A DNA stretch of 64,000 nt from Nocardioides marmorisolisilvae (GCF_031656915.1 NZ_CP134227.1:3844001-3908000); one strand, 5' to 3'. Shown: positions 1 to 8,536, counted from the stretch's first letter. The notes: generated from the sequence alone by a model not told the origin. Numbers and translations are program-made.

Positions 1-2492
1 CCGGCCTGCCCCCGGACGATCACGACGCTGCCTATGCGTGGTACCTGGCCCTGGCCGAGTCGCTGAGGGCAAGCGATGGCAGGCCCGCCGTGCTCGGTGT
101 CGATGACGCCCATTTGCTCGACGACGGCAGCGCGGACCTGCTGTTGCACCTGACTGCGTCGGGTGCCGCAAACGTGCTGGTCACGGTGCGCCGTGGGGCC
201 GATGCTCCCGACTCGATCACCACGTTGTGGAAGGACGAGTGGGCACTGCGCCTGGACCTGCAGACGTTCTCGCTGTCGGAGACCGAGAAGTTCATCGAGA
301 CCCAGGTGCATCAGGCGACAGGTGGCGAGATAGAGGCGCGGGCATGCATCCGCCTCGCCCAGATCAGCGGCGGGAACGCACTGTTCGCCCGCGAACTGGT
401 CCTGAACGCGTTCGACAGTGGTTCACTGCGCCCCGTCGATGGCGTCTGGCGATGGGACGGCACGCTGGAGATCGCCCCGCGATTGGCCGATGCGGTCGCG
501 CTTCGTCTCGGAGAGCTCGACGAGGGTGCACTGGACGCGCTCGCCTTGGTCGCGCTGGGGGAACCGATCGGTGTCCCGGTCGCCGTGCAGGTGGCCAGCG
601 AGTCCGCGCTCACCGCACTCGAGCGGCGCGGGCTGGTCACGGTCGACGATGTCGGCGACGGACAGTGCCGGCTGGCCCATCCCCTTTACGGCGAGGTCGC
701 ACTCGACCGGGTCGGATCAGTCTGCCGTCGGCGTCTGCGCCGAGAGCTCGCCGACGTCCTCGCCCGAGACCCGCAACGCACCGAGCAGGATCTCGTGCGA
801 GTGGCCAGGTGGCGGCTCGAGCTCGGCGAGCCGGTCGCCGCGGAGATGCTGGCCGGGGCAGCGCAGGTGGCCAACCGGTCCTTCGACCACCGGCTCGCCC
901 GCCACCTGGCCCGTGCCGCGGTCGACTCAGGTGCCGGCCCGGCCGCCGCGGTCTCAATGGCCGAGGCAGCCAACGGCTGCCGCGAGTTCGACGAGGCCGA
1001 GCAGGTGCTGGCAGCGGCCGAGGAAGCGATCCTGCGCACCGAGGACGACCACGTGAAGCATGCGTACGTCGCCGTCCGTCTCACCGCGCTGCAGCGGGGA
1101 CTCGGCCGGTTCGCCGACAGCCACGCGGTCCTCGACCGGTTCGAGCACATGCCGGCCGACGGGGAGGACACGGCCTCCCTCCGCCGCCGAGGGCTGACCG
1201 CCGCAGCGCACCGCAGCCAGTTGCTGCTCGACGAGGGCAGGCTGGCCGAGCTTCTCGTCATCACCGGGCCGGTACTCCGCGAACCGGACGCGGCCGGTCC
1301 GCTCGCAACCCTGACCGCACTCGCGAGCGAGGCCGAGGCGTACGCCTACCTCGGTGACACCGTCGTGGCCAGGAAGCGGCACGACCAGATGCTCGAGATG
1401 GCCCGCACGGGCTCCCCCGAGGTCAGGTCGGGCGGGTCGTGGGCGACCTCACTGCAGGTGCTCACCTTGATCGTCGAGGGTCGACTCGTCGAGGCGAACG
1501 CCCTGGCGACGCTGATGCGGGACTACACGGTGAACATCCCCGACCCGACGGTGCGTGCGCTCGCGGCTCTGGTGCTCGGTTCGGTGCAGCTGAAGGCCGG
1601 GGCAGTGGCGACGGCGCGGCGTACCCTCCTGGACGCGGTCAGCGGCTTCGGCGAGTCCGAGATCAGCGAGCAACCCGTCTGGGCGAGTGCACTGCTCGCC
1701 CAGGCCCAGGCCCTGCTCGGCAACACCGAGTCGGCGCGCGTCACACTGGACAAGGTCCACGATCTGCAGCGGCCCACACCCGTGTCGCGCACGGTGGCTG
1801 ACGTCGTCACCGCACAGGCGCTGGTCGAGTTCGCCGAGGGCGACTCGTGCCGCGCCGTGCAGACAGCCCTGTCGGGCGCGGATGCGGTCGGAGAGCTCAC
1901 GGTGCACCGCGCACGGCTGCTTCATCTGGCTGTCCGGGTCGGCGCCGCGGCCGGCTCGGTTCGTGTCGAGCTCGAACGACTCGCCGACCAGACGCCGTGT
2001 CGAGCCGTGCTCCGGCGAGCACGGCAGGTGACCGCACTGGCGACCGGAGACGGTCCGGGGCTCGCCCAGCTGGCGGAGGAGTACGCCGAGGCGGGCTCCC
2101 TCCTGCTGGCGGCCGAGTCCGCCGCCCAGGCCGCGCGCGTCCACGCCCATGCCGGAGCGCACACCCTGGCCGCGCGCCTCGCATCCCGCTCACAATCTCT
2201 GGCGAAGCGTTGCGAGGGTGCCCGAACCCTGACCATGCTGCCCAGGGACGACACGCGCCCGGCGCTCAGCCGCCGCGAGCATGACGTCGCCCGGCTCGCC
2301 GCCGACGGGCTGTCCAACACCGAGATCTCCGAGCGGCTGACACTATCGGTGCGCACTGTGGAGTCCCACCTGCATCACGCCTTCACCAAGCTCGGTGTCA
2401 CCCGGCGCAGCCAGCTCGCCGGCAACTTGGCGCAGGACCCCGGACAAATCCAGTACTCGAGTACGGAAGCGCTCACGTCCTCCGGCTCCTAG
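1..2492 (+). CDS. LuxR-family (LAL-type) ATPase transcriptional regulator, 5' end outside window
   Basis: The frame is open from base 3 to the stop at 2492, so the start lies upstream of the window; 829 codons are visible. The first visible residues carry a Walker B-like strand (VLGVDDAHLLD), so the P-loop must lie just outside. A long helical, TPR-like middle follows. The last 75 residues form a LuxR-type helix-turn-helix (LSRREHDVARLAADGLSNTE, then the recognition helix with RTVESHL). Large ATP-binding LuxR (LAL) proteins are known as activators that respond to ligands. Its position directly before a cluster of secreted-protein genes suggests, by inference only, that it may control them. 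The inducer cannot be read from sequence. Confidence 0.9.
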   Translation, partial: GLPPDDHDAAYAWYLALAESLRASDGRPAVLGVDDAHLLDDGSADLLLHLTASGAANVLVTVRRGADAPDSITTLWKDEWALRLDLQTFSLSETEKFIETQVHQATGGEIEARACIRLAQISGGNALFARELVLNAFDSGSLRPVDGVWRWDGTLEIAPRLADAVALRLGELDEGALDALALVALGEPIGVPVAVQVASESALTALERRGLVTVDDVGDGQCRLAHPLYGEVALDRVGSVCRRRLRRELADVLARDPQRTEQDLVRVARWRLELGEPVAAEMLAGAAQVANRSFDHRLARHLARAAVDSGAGPAAAVSMAEAANGCREFDEAEQVLAAAEEAILRTEDDHVKHAYVAVRLTALQRGLGRFADSHAVLDRFEHMPADGEDTASLRRRGLTAAAHRSQLLLDEGRLAELLVITGPVLREPDAAGPLATLTALASEAEAYAYLGDTVVARKRHDQMLEMARTGSPEVRSGGSWATSLQVLTLIVEGRLVEANALATLMRDYTVNIPDPTVRALAALVLGSVQLKAGAVATARRTLLDAVSGFGESEISEQPVWASALLAQAQALLGNTESARVTLDKVHDLQRPTPVSRTVADVVTAQALVEFAEGDSCRAVQTALSGADAVGELTVHRARLLHLAVRVGAAAGSVRVELERLADQTPCRAVLRRARQVTALATGDGPGLAQLAEEYAEAGSLLLAAESAAQAARVHAHAGAHTLAARLASRSQSLAKRCEGARTLTMLPRDDTRPALSRREHDVARLAADGLSNTEISERLTLSVRTVESHLHHAFTKLGVTRRSQLAGNLAQDPGQIQYSSTEALTSSGS

Positions 2493-2495
2493 CCT
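2490..2495 (+). promoter_or_regulatory. Leaderless-type -10 hexamer for the small HTH gene
   Basis: TAGCCT lies 6 nt before the ATG at 2502 and overlaps the stop of the LuxR gene. No ribosome binding site is visible. The geometry fits actinobacterial leaderless mRNAs, in which transcription starts at the start codon. Inferred from pattern only. Confidence 0.4.
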
Positions 2496-2501
2496 CTGGT
2501 C

Positions 2502-2717
2502 ATGGAGCACGACCCCCTCATCGACCAGCTGCCCACCGCACTGGGGGTGGTGATTCGGCTCGCTGATGCGGGTTACTCGGATGACGTCATCGCCGACGCG
2601 CTCGACGTCCCCCTCAGCAGCGTGCCGACCCTGCGCGAGCTGGCCCGCGAGAAGCTGGCCCGCCTGACAGCCCCGGACGAGGGGCCGGAGGCTGAGAATT
2701 CAGTAGTCGACTACTGA
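2502..2717 (+). CDS. Small helix-turn-helix protein (71 aa)
   Basis: A 71-residue acidic protein. Residues about 14-56 form a predicted helix-turn-helix resembling sigma region 4 or MerR-like HTH segments (GYSDDVIADALDVPLSSVPT). The tail is acidic and ends ENSVVDY. The stop lies inside a perfect 16-bp palindrome (2701-2716). A diverged, broken second copy lies at 6122-6902, also directly before a secreted-protein gene. The family is not recognised. A DNA-binding role is inferred from the HTH pattern; the coupling to downstream surface proteins is seen twice in this window. The start is supported by a -10-like TAGCCT 6 nt upstream (leaderless). Confidence 0.6.
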   Translation: MEHDPLIDQLPTALGVVIRLADAGYSDDVIADALDVPLSSVPTLRELAREKLARLTAPDEGPEAENSVVDY

Positions 2718-2748
2718 TGTGCTCCGAAGGGCCGCTCCCTAGCGTCAC
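2691..2748 (+). repeat. 58-bp direct repeat, copy A (with 16-bp palindrome)
   Basis: It matches 6876-6933 with 3 mismatches in 58. It covers the last codons of the small HTH gene, its stop and the following non-coding bases. CAGTAGTCGACTACTG (2701-2716) is a perfect palindrome, and copy B has one change in it. Both copies stand 54-78 bp upstream of a secreted-protein start, so the repeat may carry a shared operator or promoter (inference). Confidence 0.75.
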
Positions 2749-2825
2749 ACCGTGGAGTCGTTGGCAGTCCTGACCGTGCCGCCGGGTCTTCCAGGCAGGC
2801 GCCCCCCGGGAGAAGGAGTACGACG

Positions 2826-4643
2826 ATGAGCGACCAGGGGAGGAGCTCGGAGACGGTCGGGCGCTGGGCGTCCCCGCGGCGCGTGGCGGTCGCGGTCCTC
2901 ATGCTGCTGGCGGCGCTGCTGGTGCCCCTGGGCGTGGCCGGCGGCGCGAGTGCGGTGGGCCGTAGTGCGGGGTCGGCGCTCGCGGCGCCATCCGGCACCC
3001 CCGCGGCGCGCACCGTCCTGACCGCCGGTGGCTTCCACACCTGCGCGCTGCACCCCGACGGCACCGCCCGATGCTGGGGCGACAACATCGACGGGCAGAC
3101 CGACGTGCCGGCCGGGACGTTCACCGCCCTGACCGCCGGTGGCTACCACACGTGTGGGCTGCACCCCGACGGCACCGCCCAATGCTGGGGCTACAACTAC
3201 TACAGGCAGGCCACCGCGCCAGGTGGGACGTTCACCGCCCTGACCGCCGGCCGCTCGCACACCTGCGGGCTGCACCCCGACGGCACCGCCCAATGCTGGG
3301 GCTTCGACGGCAGCGGGCAGACCGACGTGCCGGCCGGCGAAACGTTCACCGCCCTGACCGTCGGCAGCGATCACACCTGCGGGCTGCACCCCGACGGAAC
3401 CGCCCAATGCTGGGGCTACAACACCTACGGGCAGGCCACCGCGCCGGCCGGGACGAGGTTCACCGTCCTGACCGCCGGCTACTACGACACCTGCGGGCTG
3501 CACCCCGACGGCACCGCCCAATGCTGGGGCGACAACTCCTCCGGGCAGGCCACCGTGCCGGCCGGAACGTTCACCGCCCTGACCGCCGGCTACACCCACA
3601 CCTGCGGGCTGCACCCCGACGGCACCGCCCAATGCTGGGGCTCCAACACCTCTGGGCAGGCCACCGCGCCGGGTGGGACGTTCACCGCTCTGACCGCCGG
3701 CGAGCACCACACCTGTGGGCTGCACCCGGACGGCACCGTCCAATGCTGGGGCGCCAACACCTACGGGCAGCTCGGCGCGGCCCCTGCGAAGCCGTCTCCG
3801 GCACCGCCGGAAGCGGTGGTGGGCAGCGCCTACTCACACACCTTCACCAGTAGCACCGGCAAACCCACCGGCCGGTTCACGGTGAGCGCCGGCAGCCTGC
3901 CGGCCGGGCTGAGCCTGACCCCCGCCGGCGTACTGTCCGGGACCCCCACCACCGCGGGCAACTCCACGTTCACCGTCACCGCGGCCAACCTGATCGGCAG
4001 CACGAGCGCCGAGTTCACCCTCAACGCCAAGAACCCGACCACGCCGACCCCCCCGACCGCGGCACGCTCGGTCACCCTGCACCGCGACCACCGCACCGTG
4101 TCCTACGGGAACCCGGCCACGGTGTTCGGAGCGGTGAGCTCGACCGATCCCTCCTGCGCAGCCGGAGCAACGGTGCACATCGACCGGCGGATCTACGGCC
4201 AGACCCACATCACCCGCAACGTGCAGAGCACGACCACGAACACCAAGGGCACCTACACCGTGAGGTTCACCGCCCGACGCAGCGCCCACTACACCGCCCG
4301 ACTCGGCCACACCACCGTCTGCCGGCAGGCGACCTCAACATCGGTCGCGGTACAGGTCCGCGCCCTGGTCCGCATCCGCGGACACCACCACGTCAATGCC
4401 CGCGACCGGGTAAGAATGTCGCTCCAAGCGATCCCCTGCGGCACCGACCACCAGCACGGCACCCTGATCCTGCAACGCCACACCCGCCACGGCTGGGCCA
4501 AGGTCGCCGCCAAAGCATCCAACAACCGGTGCGTGGCGATCTTCCACCAACGGCTAATACTACAGCCGCACTTAGGGAACAGCGCTGCGCCTGGCGTAGT
4601 GGCATCGTCGGGCGCGGGCTTGGTGGCGGCGTCGCCAGCGTGA
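2826..4643 (+). CDS. Secreted RCC1-like repeat protein with Ig-like domain; C-terminus replaced by IS701 insertion
   Basis: 605 aa. The N-terminus has a basic stretch and a hydrophobic core (about residues 19-41), which reads as a signal peptide. Residues about 63-318 hold seven RCC1/ATS1-like repeats of about 37 aa with the core HTCGLHPDGTAQCWG and then GQATAPAGT; each has two Cys. Residues about 324-400 form a putative Ig (He_PIG) domain (GSLPAGLSLTPAGVLSGTP). A Cys-containing basic domain follows. The IS701 target duplication begins at 4554, so the last 29 residues are IS-encoded. Without the IS the frame would continue at 6026-6114 and end in RTFRVRA. RBS GAAGGAG precedes the ATG. A surface or extracellular binding role is inferred; the ligand is unknown. 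Confidence 0.8.
   Translation: MSDQGRSSETVGRWASPRRVAVAVLMLLAALLVPLGVAGGASAVGRSAGSALAAPSGTPAARTVLTAGGFHTCALHPDGTARCWGDNIDGQTDVPAGTFTALTAGGYHTCGLHPDGTAQCWGYNYYRQATAPGGTFTALTAGRSHTCGLHPDGTAQCWGFDGSGQTDVPAGETFTALTVGSDHTCGLHPDGTAQCWGYNTYGQATAPAGTRFTVLTAGYYDTCGLHPDGTAQCWGDNSSGQATVPAGTFTALTAGYTHTCGLHPDGTAQCWGSNTSGQATAPGGTFTALTAGEHHTCGLHPDGTVQCWGANTYGQLGAAPAKPSPAPPEAVVGSAYSHTFTSSTGKPTGRFTVSAGSLPAGLSLTPAGVLSGTPTTAGNSTFTVTAANLIGSTSAEFTLNAKNPTTPTPPTAARSVTLHRDHRTVSYGNPATVFGAVSSTDPSCAAGATVHIDRRIYGQTHITRNVQSTTTNTKGTYTVRFTARRSAHYTARLGHTTVCRQATSTSVAVQVRALVRIRGHHHVNARDRVRMSLQAIPCGTDHQHGTLILQRHTRHGWAKVAAKASNNRCVAIFHQRLILQPHLGNSAAPGVVASSGAGLVAASPA
3013..3785 (+). repeat. Seven tandem ~111-bp RCC1-type coding repeats
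   Basis: Seven in-frame units of about 111-114 bp, each encoding a copy of HTCGLHPDGTAQCWG. Long stretches are near-identical in DNA, which favours unequal crossing-over and copy-number change. Confidence 0.8.
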
Positions 4644-6021
4644 CCAGTCCAGGACGACGGTGGTGTCTGGCTGGCGCTGCCAGATCAGGGCAGCGAGGAG
4701 CCGTCTGACTTCGGGCACGGTGAGGGGGATCAGTTCCTCGACCGGCCGGAGGTCCCCCTTTTTCCGCCGCCGGCGGCGGTGTTGGTCTGGGCGGTGGTGA
4801 TGGTCAAGAAGGCGTGCGCGAGCATCGCCAAGGTGATGTGCCGATACCAGGAGTCGTAGCGGCGTACCTGGTACTGGTCGAGGCCGACTTGGCCCTTGGC
4901 TGTTTGGAACGTCTCCTCGATCGCCCAGCGGGCACCGGCCACCCGGACCAGTTCACGCAATGGGGTGCGTTCGGGCCCGAAGCACAGGTAGTAGGCGACA
5001 TCATCGGGGTCGGTCAGGCTGCGGCGGGCCAGCAACCAGTAGCTGGGGCTGTCCTCCAGGGGGCGGATCGGCGCCCGGGCCCAGTGATACAGGCGCGGAC
5101 CCTTGGCGCCGCGCCCGGCGGAGATCTTCTTCCACGCCTGGGCGGGAAGCATCGCGGCCAGCGCATCGGCGCGCAGTTCACGCACTTTCGGTCCGTCACC
5201 GTCGTCGACGGCGGCGATGACGCGCTGGTTCACCGGAACCGCCATCACGTAAGGCATCTGACGTTCTTCAAGCATCGCGCGCAATCGGTAGTGCTGGCCA
5301 TAGACCTCATCGCCGGTGACCCACCCAGCCGGCACCCCGGCGTCGATCGCGCGCCCGATCATCCGCATCGCCAGCTCCGGCTTGGTCGCGAACTCCACCT
5401 CGTCCCCGATATGCGCCTCAGCGCGTCGGGCAGCATCCTCGGCCCAGGCCTTGGGCAGGTAGAGCTCACGGTCCAAGAACGTCCGTGCGGATCCCTGGCC
5501 AGGACCAGTGGCATAGCCGAGGAAGACGCCGATCTGGCAGTTCTCGATTCGTCCCGCAGTGCCGGAGTACATCCGCGCCACCCCCGCGGACTTCGTGCCC
5601 TTCTTCAAGAAGCCAGTCTCATCAACCACCAGCACCCCAGCAGGGTCGCCAGGCGCAGGGGCGAGGTGCTCGACCACGTAGTCACGCACATCGTCGCGCA
5701 CCGCGTCGGCGTCCCAATCGGCATAGGCCAACAATCGCTGCATCCCGTCGGGGATCGCCTCACCTGCAGACTCGGCCAGCGTCCAGGAGTTCTTCTTCTC
5801 CAACGGCGCCAACAACCCCCGCACATAGGCCAACACCCGCTCACGCGGCTCCGAGCGCGCGAACCGCGGCGCGATCCGGGCATGCACCTCCGCAAGCCCC
5901 GCCGCCCACTCCTCGACCTCAGACACACAAACCTCACCAGTCACACCAGCAACATGCCGGCGAACACCAGTCTCACACAGGCGACACACCGATCACGGCC
6001 AAAATAAGTGCGGCTGTAGTA
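4558..6021. mobile_element. IS701-family insertion sequence (1464 bp)
   Basis: The ends are perfect 17-bp inverted repeats (TACTACAGCCGCACTTA, 4558-4574 and its complement 6005-6021). They are flanked by CTAA on both sides (4554-4557 and 6022-6025), which matches the YTAR 4-bp target duplication known for IS701. It carries one transposase gene on the minus strand. It inserted into the 3' end of the RCC1-like gene; joining 4557 to 6026 restores that frame. Confidence 0.93.
4730..5989 (-). CDS. IS701-family transposase (frameshifted near the C-terminus)
   Basis: DDE transposase, 419 aa in this frame with a GTG start. Catalytic motifs are visible: VDETGF (first Asp), GDEVYG (second Asp) and AIEETFQTAKG (Glu). 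At a run of five A and five G on the coding strand (complement of 4754-4763) the frame departs from the family. A -1 shift there continues as DLRPVEELIPLTVPEVRRLL and then about 40 more residues to a stop inside the left inverted repeat (4572-4574), the normal IS701 layout. So either one base was lost and the copy is impaired, or the run permits ribosomal slippage. The catalytic core is upstream of the shift. Confidence 0.85.
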   Translation of the reverse strand: MCRLCETGVRRHVAGVTGEVCVSEVEEWAAGLAEVHARIAPRFARSEPRERVLAYVRGLLAPLEKKNSWTLAESAGEAIPDGMQRLLAYADWDADAVRDDVRDYVVEHLAPAPGDPAGVLVVDETGFLKKGTKSAGVARMYSGTAGRIENCQIGVFLGYATGPGQGSARTFLDRELYLPKAWAEDAARRAEAHIGDEVEFATKPELAMRMIGRAIDAGVPAGWVTGDEVYGQHYRLRAMLEERQMPYVMAVPVNQRVIAAVDDGDGPKVRELRADALAAMLPAQAWKKISAGRGAKGPRLYHWARAPIRPLEDSPSYWLLARRSLTDPDDVAYYLCFGPERTPLRELVRVAGARWAIEETFQTAKGQVGLDQYQVRRYDSWYRHITLAMLAHAFLTITTAQTNTAAGGGKRGTSGRSRN

Positions 6022-6025
6022 CTAA

Positions 6026-6114
6026 GGCACACCACCCTCTTCCGCGGGATCTGGCCCAAGCAGGACCTCGATCACCTGGGCGGTCACAGCCGCACCTTCC
6101 GAGTCAGGGCGTAA
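6026..6114 (+). pseudogene. Severed 3' end of the RCC1-like protein gene
   Basis: Read in frame from the CTAA duplication, this gives the lost C-terminus (RHTTLFRGIWPKQDLDHLGG and on to TFRVRA, stop at 6112-6114). It has no start of its own and is separated from the rest of the gene by the IS701 element. Confidence 0.8.
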
Positions 6115-6121
6115 GACACCC

Positions 6122-6902
6122 CACTGGCTCACCGAGGACAGCCACCCCGACGAGGTCGTGGCCGACGCGCTCGCCGTCCCCCTTACGGCGCCGCGAATCC
6201 GTCCTTCACCGCCACCACCAGCGGGTTTGTCAACGGCGACGCCGCTGCGACGGCGTACACCGGCTCTCCGGCGCTCAGCACAAGCGCGACCACCACGTCA
6301 GACATCGGTGGGTGTCCGATCACGACCGCTGCCGGGACGCTCGCCTCGACGAACTACACGTTCACGTTCGTGCCCGGCGCCCTGGCCATCACCAAGGCCA
6401 CTACCTCGATGAGTCCCCGGGCGGTGCTGGTCACCCTCAGCCCAGGTGGGCCGCTCGTCCGCTTCGGCACCCTCACCACCACGCTGACCTACGGCACTCC
6501 AGCGGAAGGCCGCGGTCGGCGAGACGATCGTGTTCAGTGCGCATAGGGCGACCCTGTGCACGGCGACCACGAACGCCCACGACACGGCAACCTGCCGGAT
6601 CACCGCCCCGCAAGAAGCTCTGGTCGCCCTCGATCTCGGCTACACCGCCACCTTCATCGGGACCCGGAACCTCGACAAGGCCAGCGGTAGCGGACACCTC
6701 ATCAAGCTCGCACATCGGCGCGTACCAAATTCGCCGGTGCCCATCGACTTGTGGCCACCGCTGCCGGGCGTGGTGGCTCAGTCGACAGGCCCGAGAATTA
6801 CTAGCAGTGCGCGGTCGAGCCGAACAAGTTCGGCCACAAGCTGACCCACCTGACCCGACCGGACGATCGCCGGATGCTGAGAATTCAGTAGCCGACTACT
6901 GA
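6122..6902 (+). pseudogene. Broken second copy of the small HTH gene
   Basis: The stretch 6125-6184 encodes WLTEDSHPDEVVADALAVPL, collinear and gap-free with RLADAGYSDDVIADALDVPL of the gene at 2502. The 3' part of the same gene resumes at 6841-6902 (ending DAENSVADY and the shared stop). About 650 bp of unrelated MBG/Ig coding separates the halves. The 5' end of the gene is absent; homology starts just after the original stop of the RCC1-like gene. This copy cannot make the HTH protein. Confidence 0.65.
6190..6720 (+). pseudogene. Decayed fragment of a secreted MBG / bacterial Ig-like domain protein
   Basis: From 6190 one frame reads FTATTSGFVNGDAAATAYTG and then TLASTNYTFTFVPGALAITK, the pattern of MBG-type domains. 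After a frameshift near 6500 another frame continues with ETIVFSAHRATLCTATTNAH and GYTATFIG, typical of bacterial Ig-like repeats. Neither part has a start or signal peptide. It is probably a remnant of a large surface protein inserted into the broken HTH gene. Function lost. Confidence 0.6.
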
Positions 6903-6933
6903 TGTGCTCCGAAGGGCCGATCCCTAGCCTCAC
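6876..6933 (+). repeat. 58-bp direct repeat, copy B
   Basis: Same sequence as 2691-2748 with 3 differences, including one inside the palindrome. It ends 54 bp before the ATG of the collagen-like gene. See copy A. Confidence 0.75.
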
Positions 6934-6986
6934 GATTAACGCCCATCGGAGCGCACATCATTAGTCGACGAAGGTAGGGAAATGCT

Positions 6987-7880
6987 ATGTTAAGGGAAAA
7001 GAAGGTGCGCGGAAAGCGACTGTTCGCCGTCGCCGCGGCGCTCGTCACAGCCGGCGCATTCGCGGGAATCGGTACGGCTGCGGCCGCGGGAGTGGTGACG
7101 CTTCCATTCTCCGGTGACGGCAACACGATCAACGGCTGCTACTCGCCCGGCGGTCAGTTGAAGGTACTTACAGCGGACCAAACGACCTGTCCGCACGGAA
7201 TGACACCGATTCACTGGAACGTCACCGGCCCGCAGGGTCCCAAGGGCGCTACCGGCGCAACCGGAGCAACCGGCCCGCAGGGCCCCAAGGGCGCTACCGG
7301 CGCCACCGGAGCAACCGGCCCGCAGGGCCCCAAGGGAGACACCGGCGCGCAGGGTCCCAAGGGAGATACTGGCGCGACCGGGCCTGCTGGGACCAACGTT
7401 GCCGCAGGGCAATTCTGCCCGTCGGGCCAGTTCGTGACCGGGTTCACTGCTCAACATCGCGCCACTCCAGGTGGGAAGATCGTCTGCGCTGCTCCAACCA
7501 GCACGCCACCGCCCTCGGCTTGCCCGGCAAATAGCAAGCTGACGTTCACGGTCCAGGGCGGCCCCGCCGGAACCACGGCGGGACTGCAGAAGTGGCCGGG
7601 TGGAACGCAAACCCTGGCCGTCACGGGGCACCCGAACTGCACCGTCACCGTGCTCAGCCCCAAGGGCATCATCAACAATGCCCCAGGCATCAACGGCTGG
7701 AGCATCCAATCCTGGACGGGCTTCACATCGGCCTCAGGATTGGTGACACTACCGATCTGCGGTGCCTCATCCGCTTTGCATACCAAGAACTCAGCCAGTA
7801 TCTCTGGGACCTACCCGGTGTGTGCCAACGCATTGGACGTGAATACGTCGTTCGATACGTACATCGTCACCGCGTCATAG
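6987..7880 (+). CDS. Secreted collagen-like (Gly-X-Y) repeat protein
   Basis: 297 aa. Residues 1-34 are a signal peptide (KKVRGKR, hydrophobic core, then AAAAG). Residues 81-134 are 18 uninterrupted Gly-X-Y triplets ([15 protein letters not shown] units). The C-terminal 160 residues contain several Cys and a Thr/Ser-rich beta-type domain without a recognised family. Bacterial collagen-like proteins can trimerise and usually sit on the surface; no LPxTG or membrane anchor is seen here, so it is probably released. Upstream is the same 58-bp repeat that precedes the RCC1-like gene. A strong terminator follows. Confidence 0.8.
   Translation: MLREKKVRGKRLFAVAAALVTAGAFAGIGTAAAAGVVTLPFSGDGNTINGCYSPGGQLKVLTADQTTCPHGMTPIHWNVTGPQGPKGATGATGATGPQGPKGATGATGATGPQGPKGDTGAQGPKGDTGATGPAGTNVAAGQFCPSGQFVTGFTAQHRATPGGKIVCAAPTSTPPPSACPANSKLTFTVQGGPAGTTAGLQKWPGGTQTLAVTGHPNCTVTVLSPKGIINNAPGINGWSIQSWTGFTSASGLVTLPICGASSALHTKNSASISGTYPVCANALDVNTSFDTYIVTAS
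7227..7388 (+). repeat. Tandem Gly-X-Y coding repeats (45-bp units)
   Basis: Eighteen Gly-X-Y codon triplets. The first two 45-bp units are nearly identical in DNA and the third is altered to GDT/GAQ triplets. Copy number could vary by slippage. Confidence 0.75.
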
Positions 7881-7889
7881 GGCTCACGT

Positions 7890-7924
7890 GAGCAGCCGGG
7901 GGGATTTGCGGCCCCCGGCTGCTC
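7890..7924 (+). terminator. Strong hairpin terminator after the collagen-like gene
   Basis: A perfect 13-bp stem (GAGCAGCCGGGGG at 7890-7902 with its complement at 7912-7924) and a 9-nt loop, starting 10 nt after the stop. There is no clear U-tract, as is common in actinobacteria. Confidence 0.75.
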
Positions 7925-8435
7925 GCTTGGGACTCGCCCCTATCGGCAAGGAGGTACTCAGGGAACGGCCCCTCTCTGAGCCCAGATTGTGCAACGACTC
8001 CTTATCGGCCGCCCACCCTTCACTTCCGCTCGGCCCAACCTCGTCATCCCCGACTCTCGATGGCGACCTATAGTCGCGGGACATCTCTCAGATACCTGCC
8101 TCCCTGCGATCTCAGGTATTCCCTTCCCGAGCGGCACGCACGCTATTGTTTTAGGTATATCGGCTTGCTCTTCGGGGCCGCGCCATCGTGCATTCAAGGG
8201 GAATTGTTGGTCATTATTGGTGGTTGATGGGAAATGTAAGACGGGATGAAGGTCTACTGCGGCAGTCCGACCGCGGGGCGGGTGTGTGTGGAGGCGGATC
8301 GGGCGCGTGCCGATGCACTGCCTCGCCGAGGGCACGGGACTGGCGGACCGTTAGGTCCCCCACCGGCCAGCTCACTGGGGAACGTGCGGGGGGAACCACC
8401 CGGACGTTGCGGCTTTCGGATGGCGCCCCTGGCAG
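7925..8435. other. 511-bp stretch without a supported gene
   Basis: Open frames here are short, lack recognisable domains and lack convincing start signals. Base composition is locally less GC-rich (8130-8260) than the surroundings. The last 15 bases (8421-8435) copy the tRNA-Arg 3' end and form the left target duplication of the IS481 element. Confidence 0.5.
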
Positions 8436-8536
8436 TGTCCTGGCTCAGGACATCCCGGAGCCATGTCTCAAGACATCGCGGAGTGATGTCGCGAGTCATC
8501 CCGGACTGAGCGTCGGTCCGGTCCCAGCGTCCGGGC

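Noticed and set aside
3013-3785. CRISPR-like tandem repeat
   Set aside because: The repeats are in frame, about 111 bp, encode RCC1 blades and have no unique spacers. No CRISPR array is present in the window.
7958-8335. A 125-codon minus-strand frame in the gap after the collagen-like gene
   Set aside because: No domain, no start signal, and composition unlike genes in the window.
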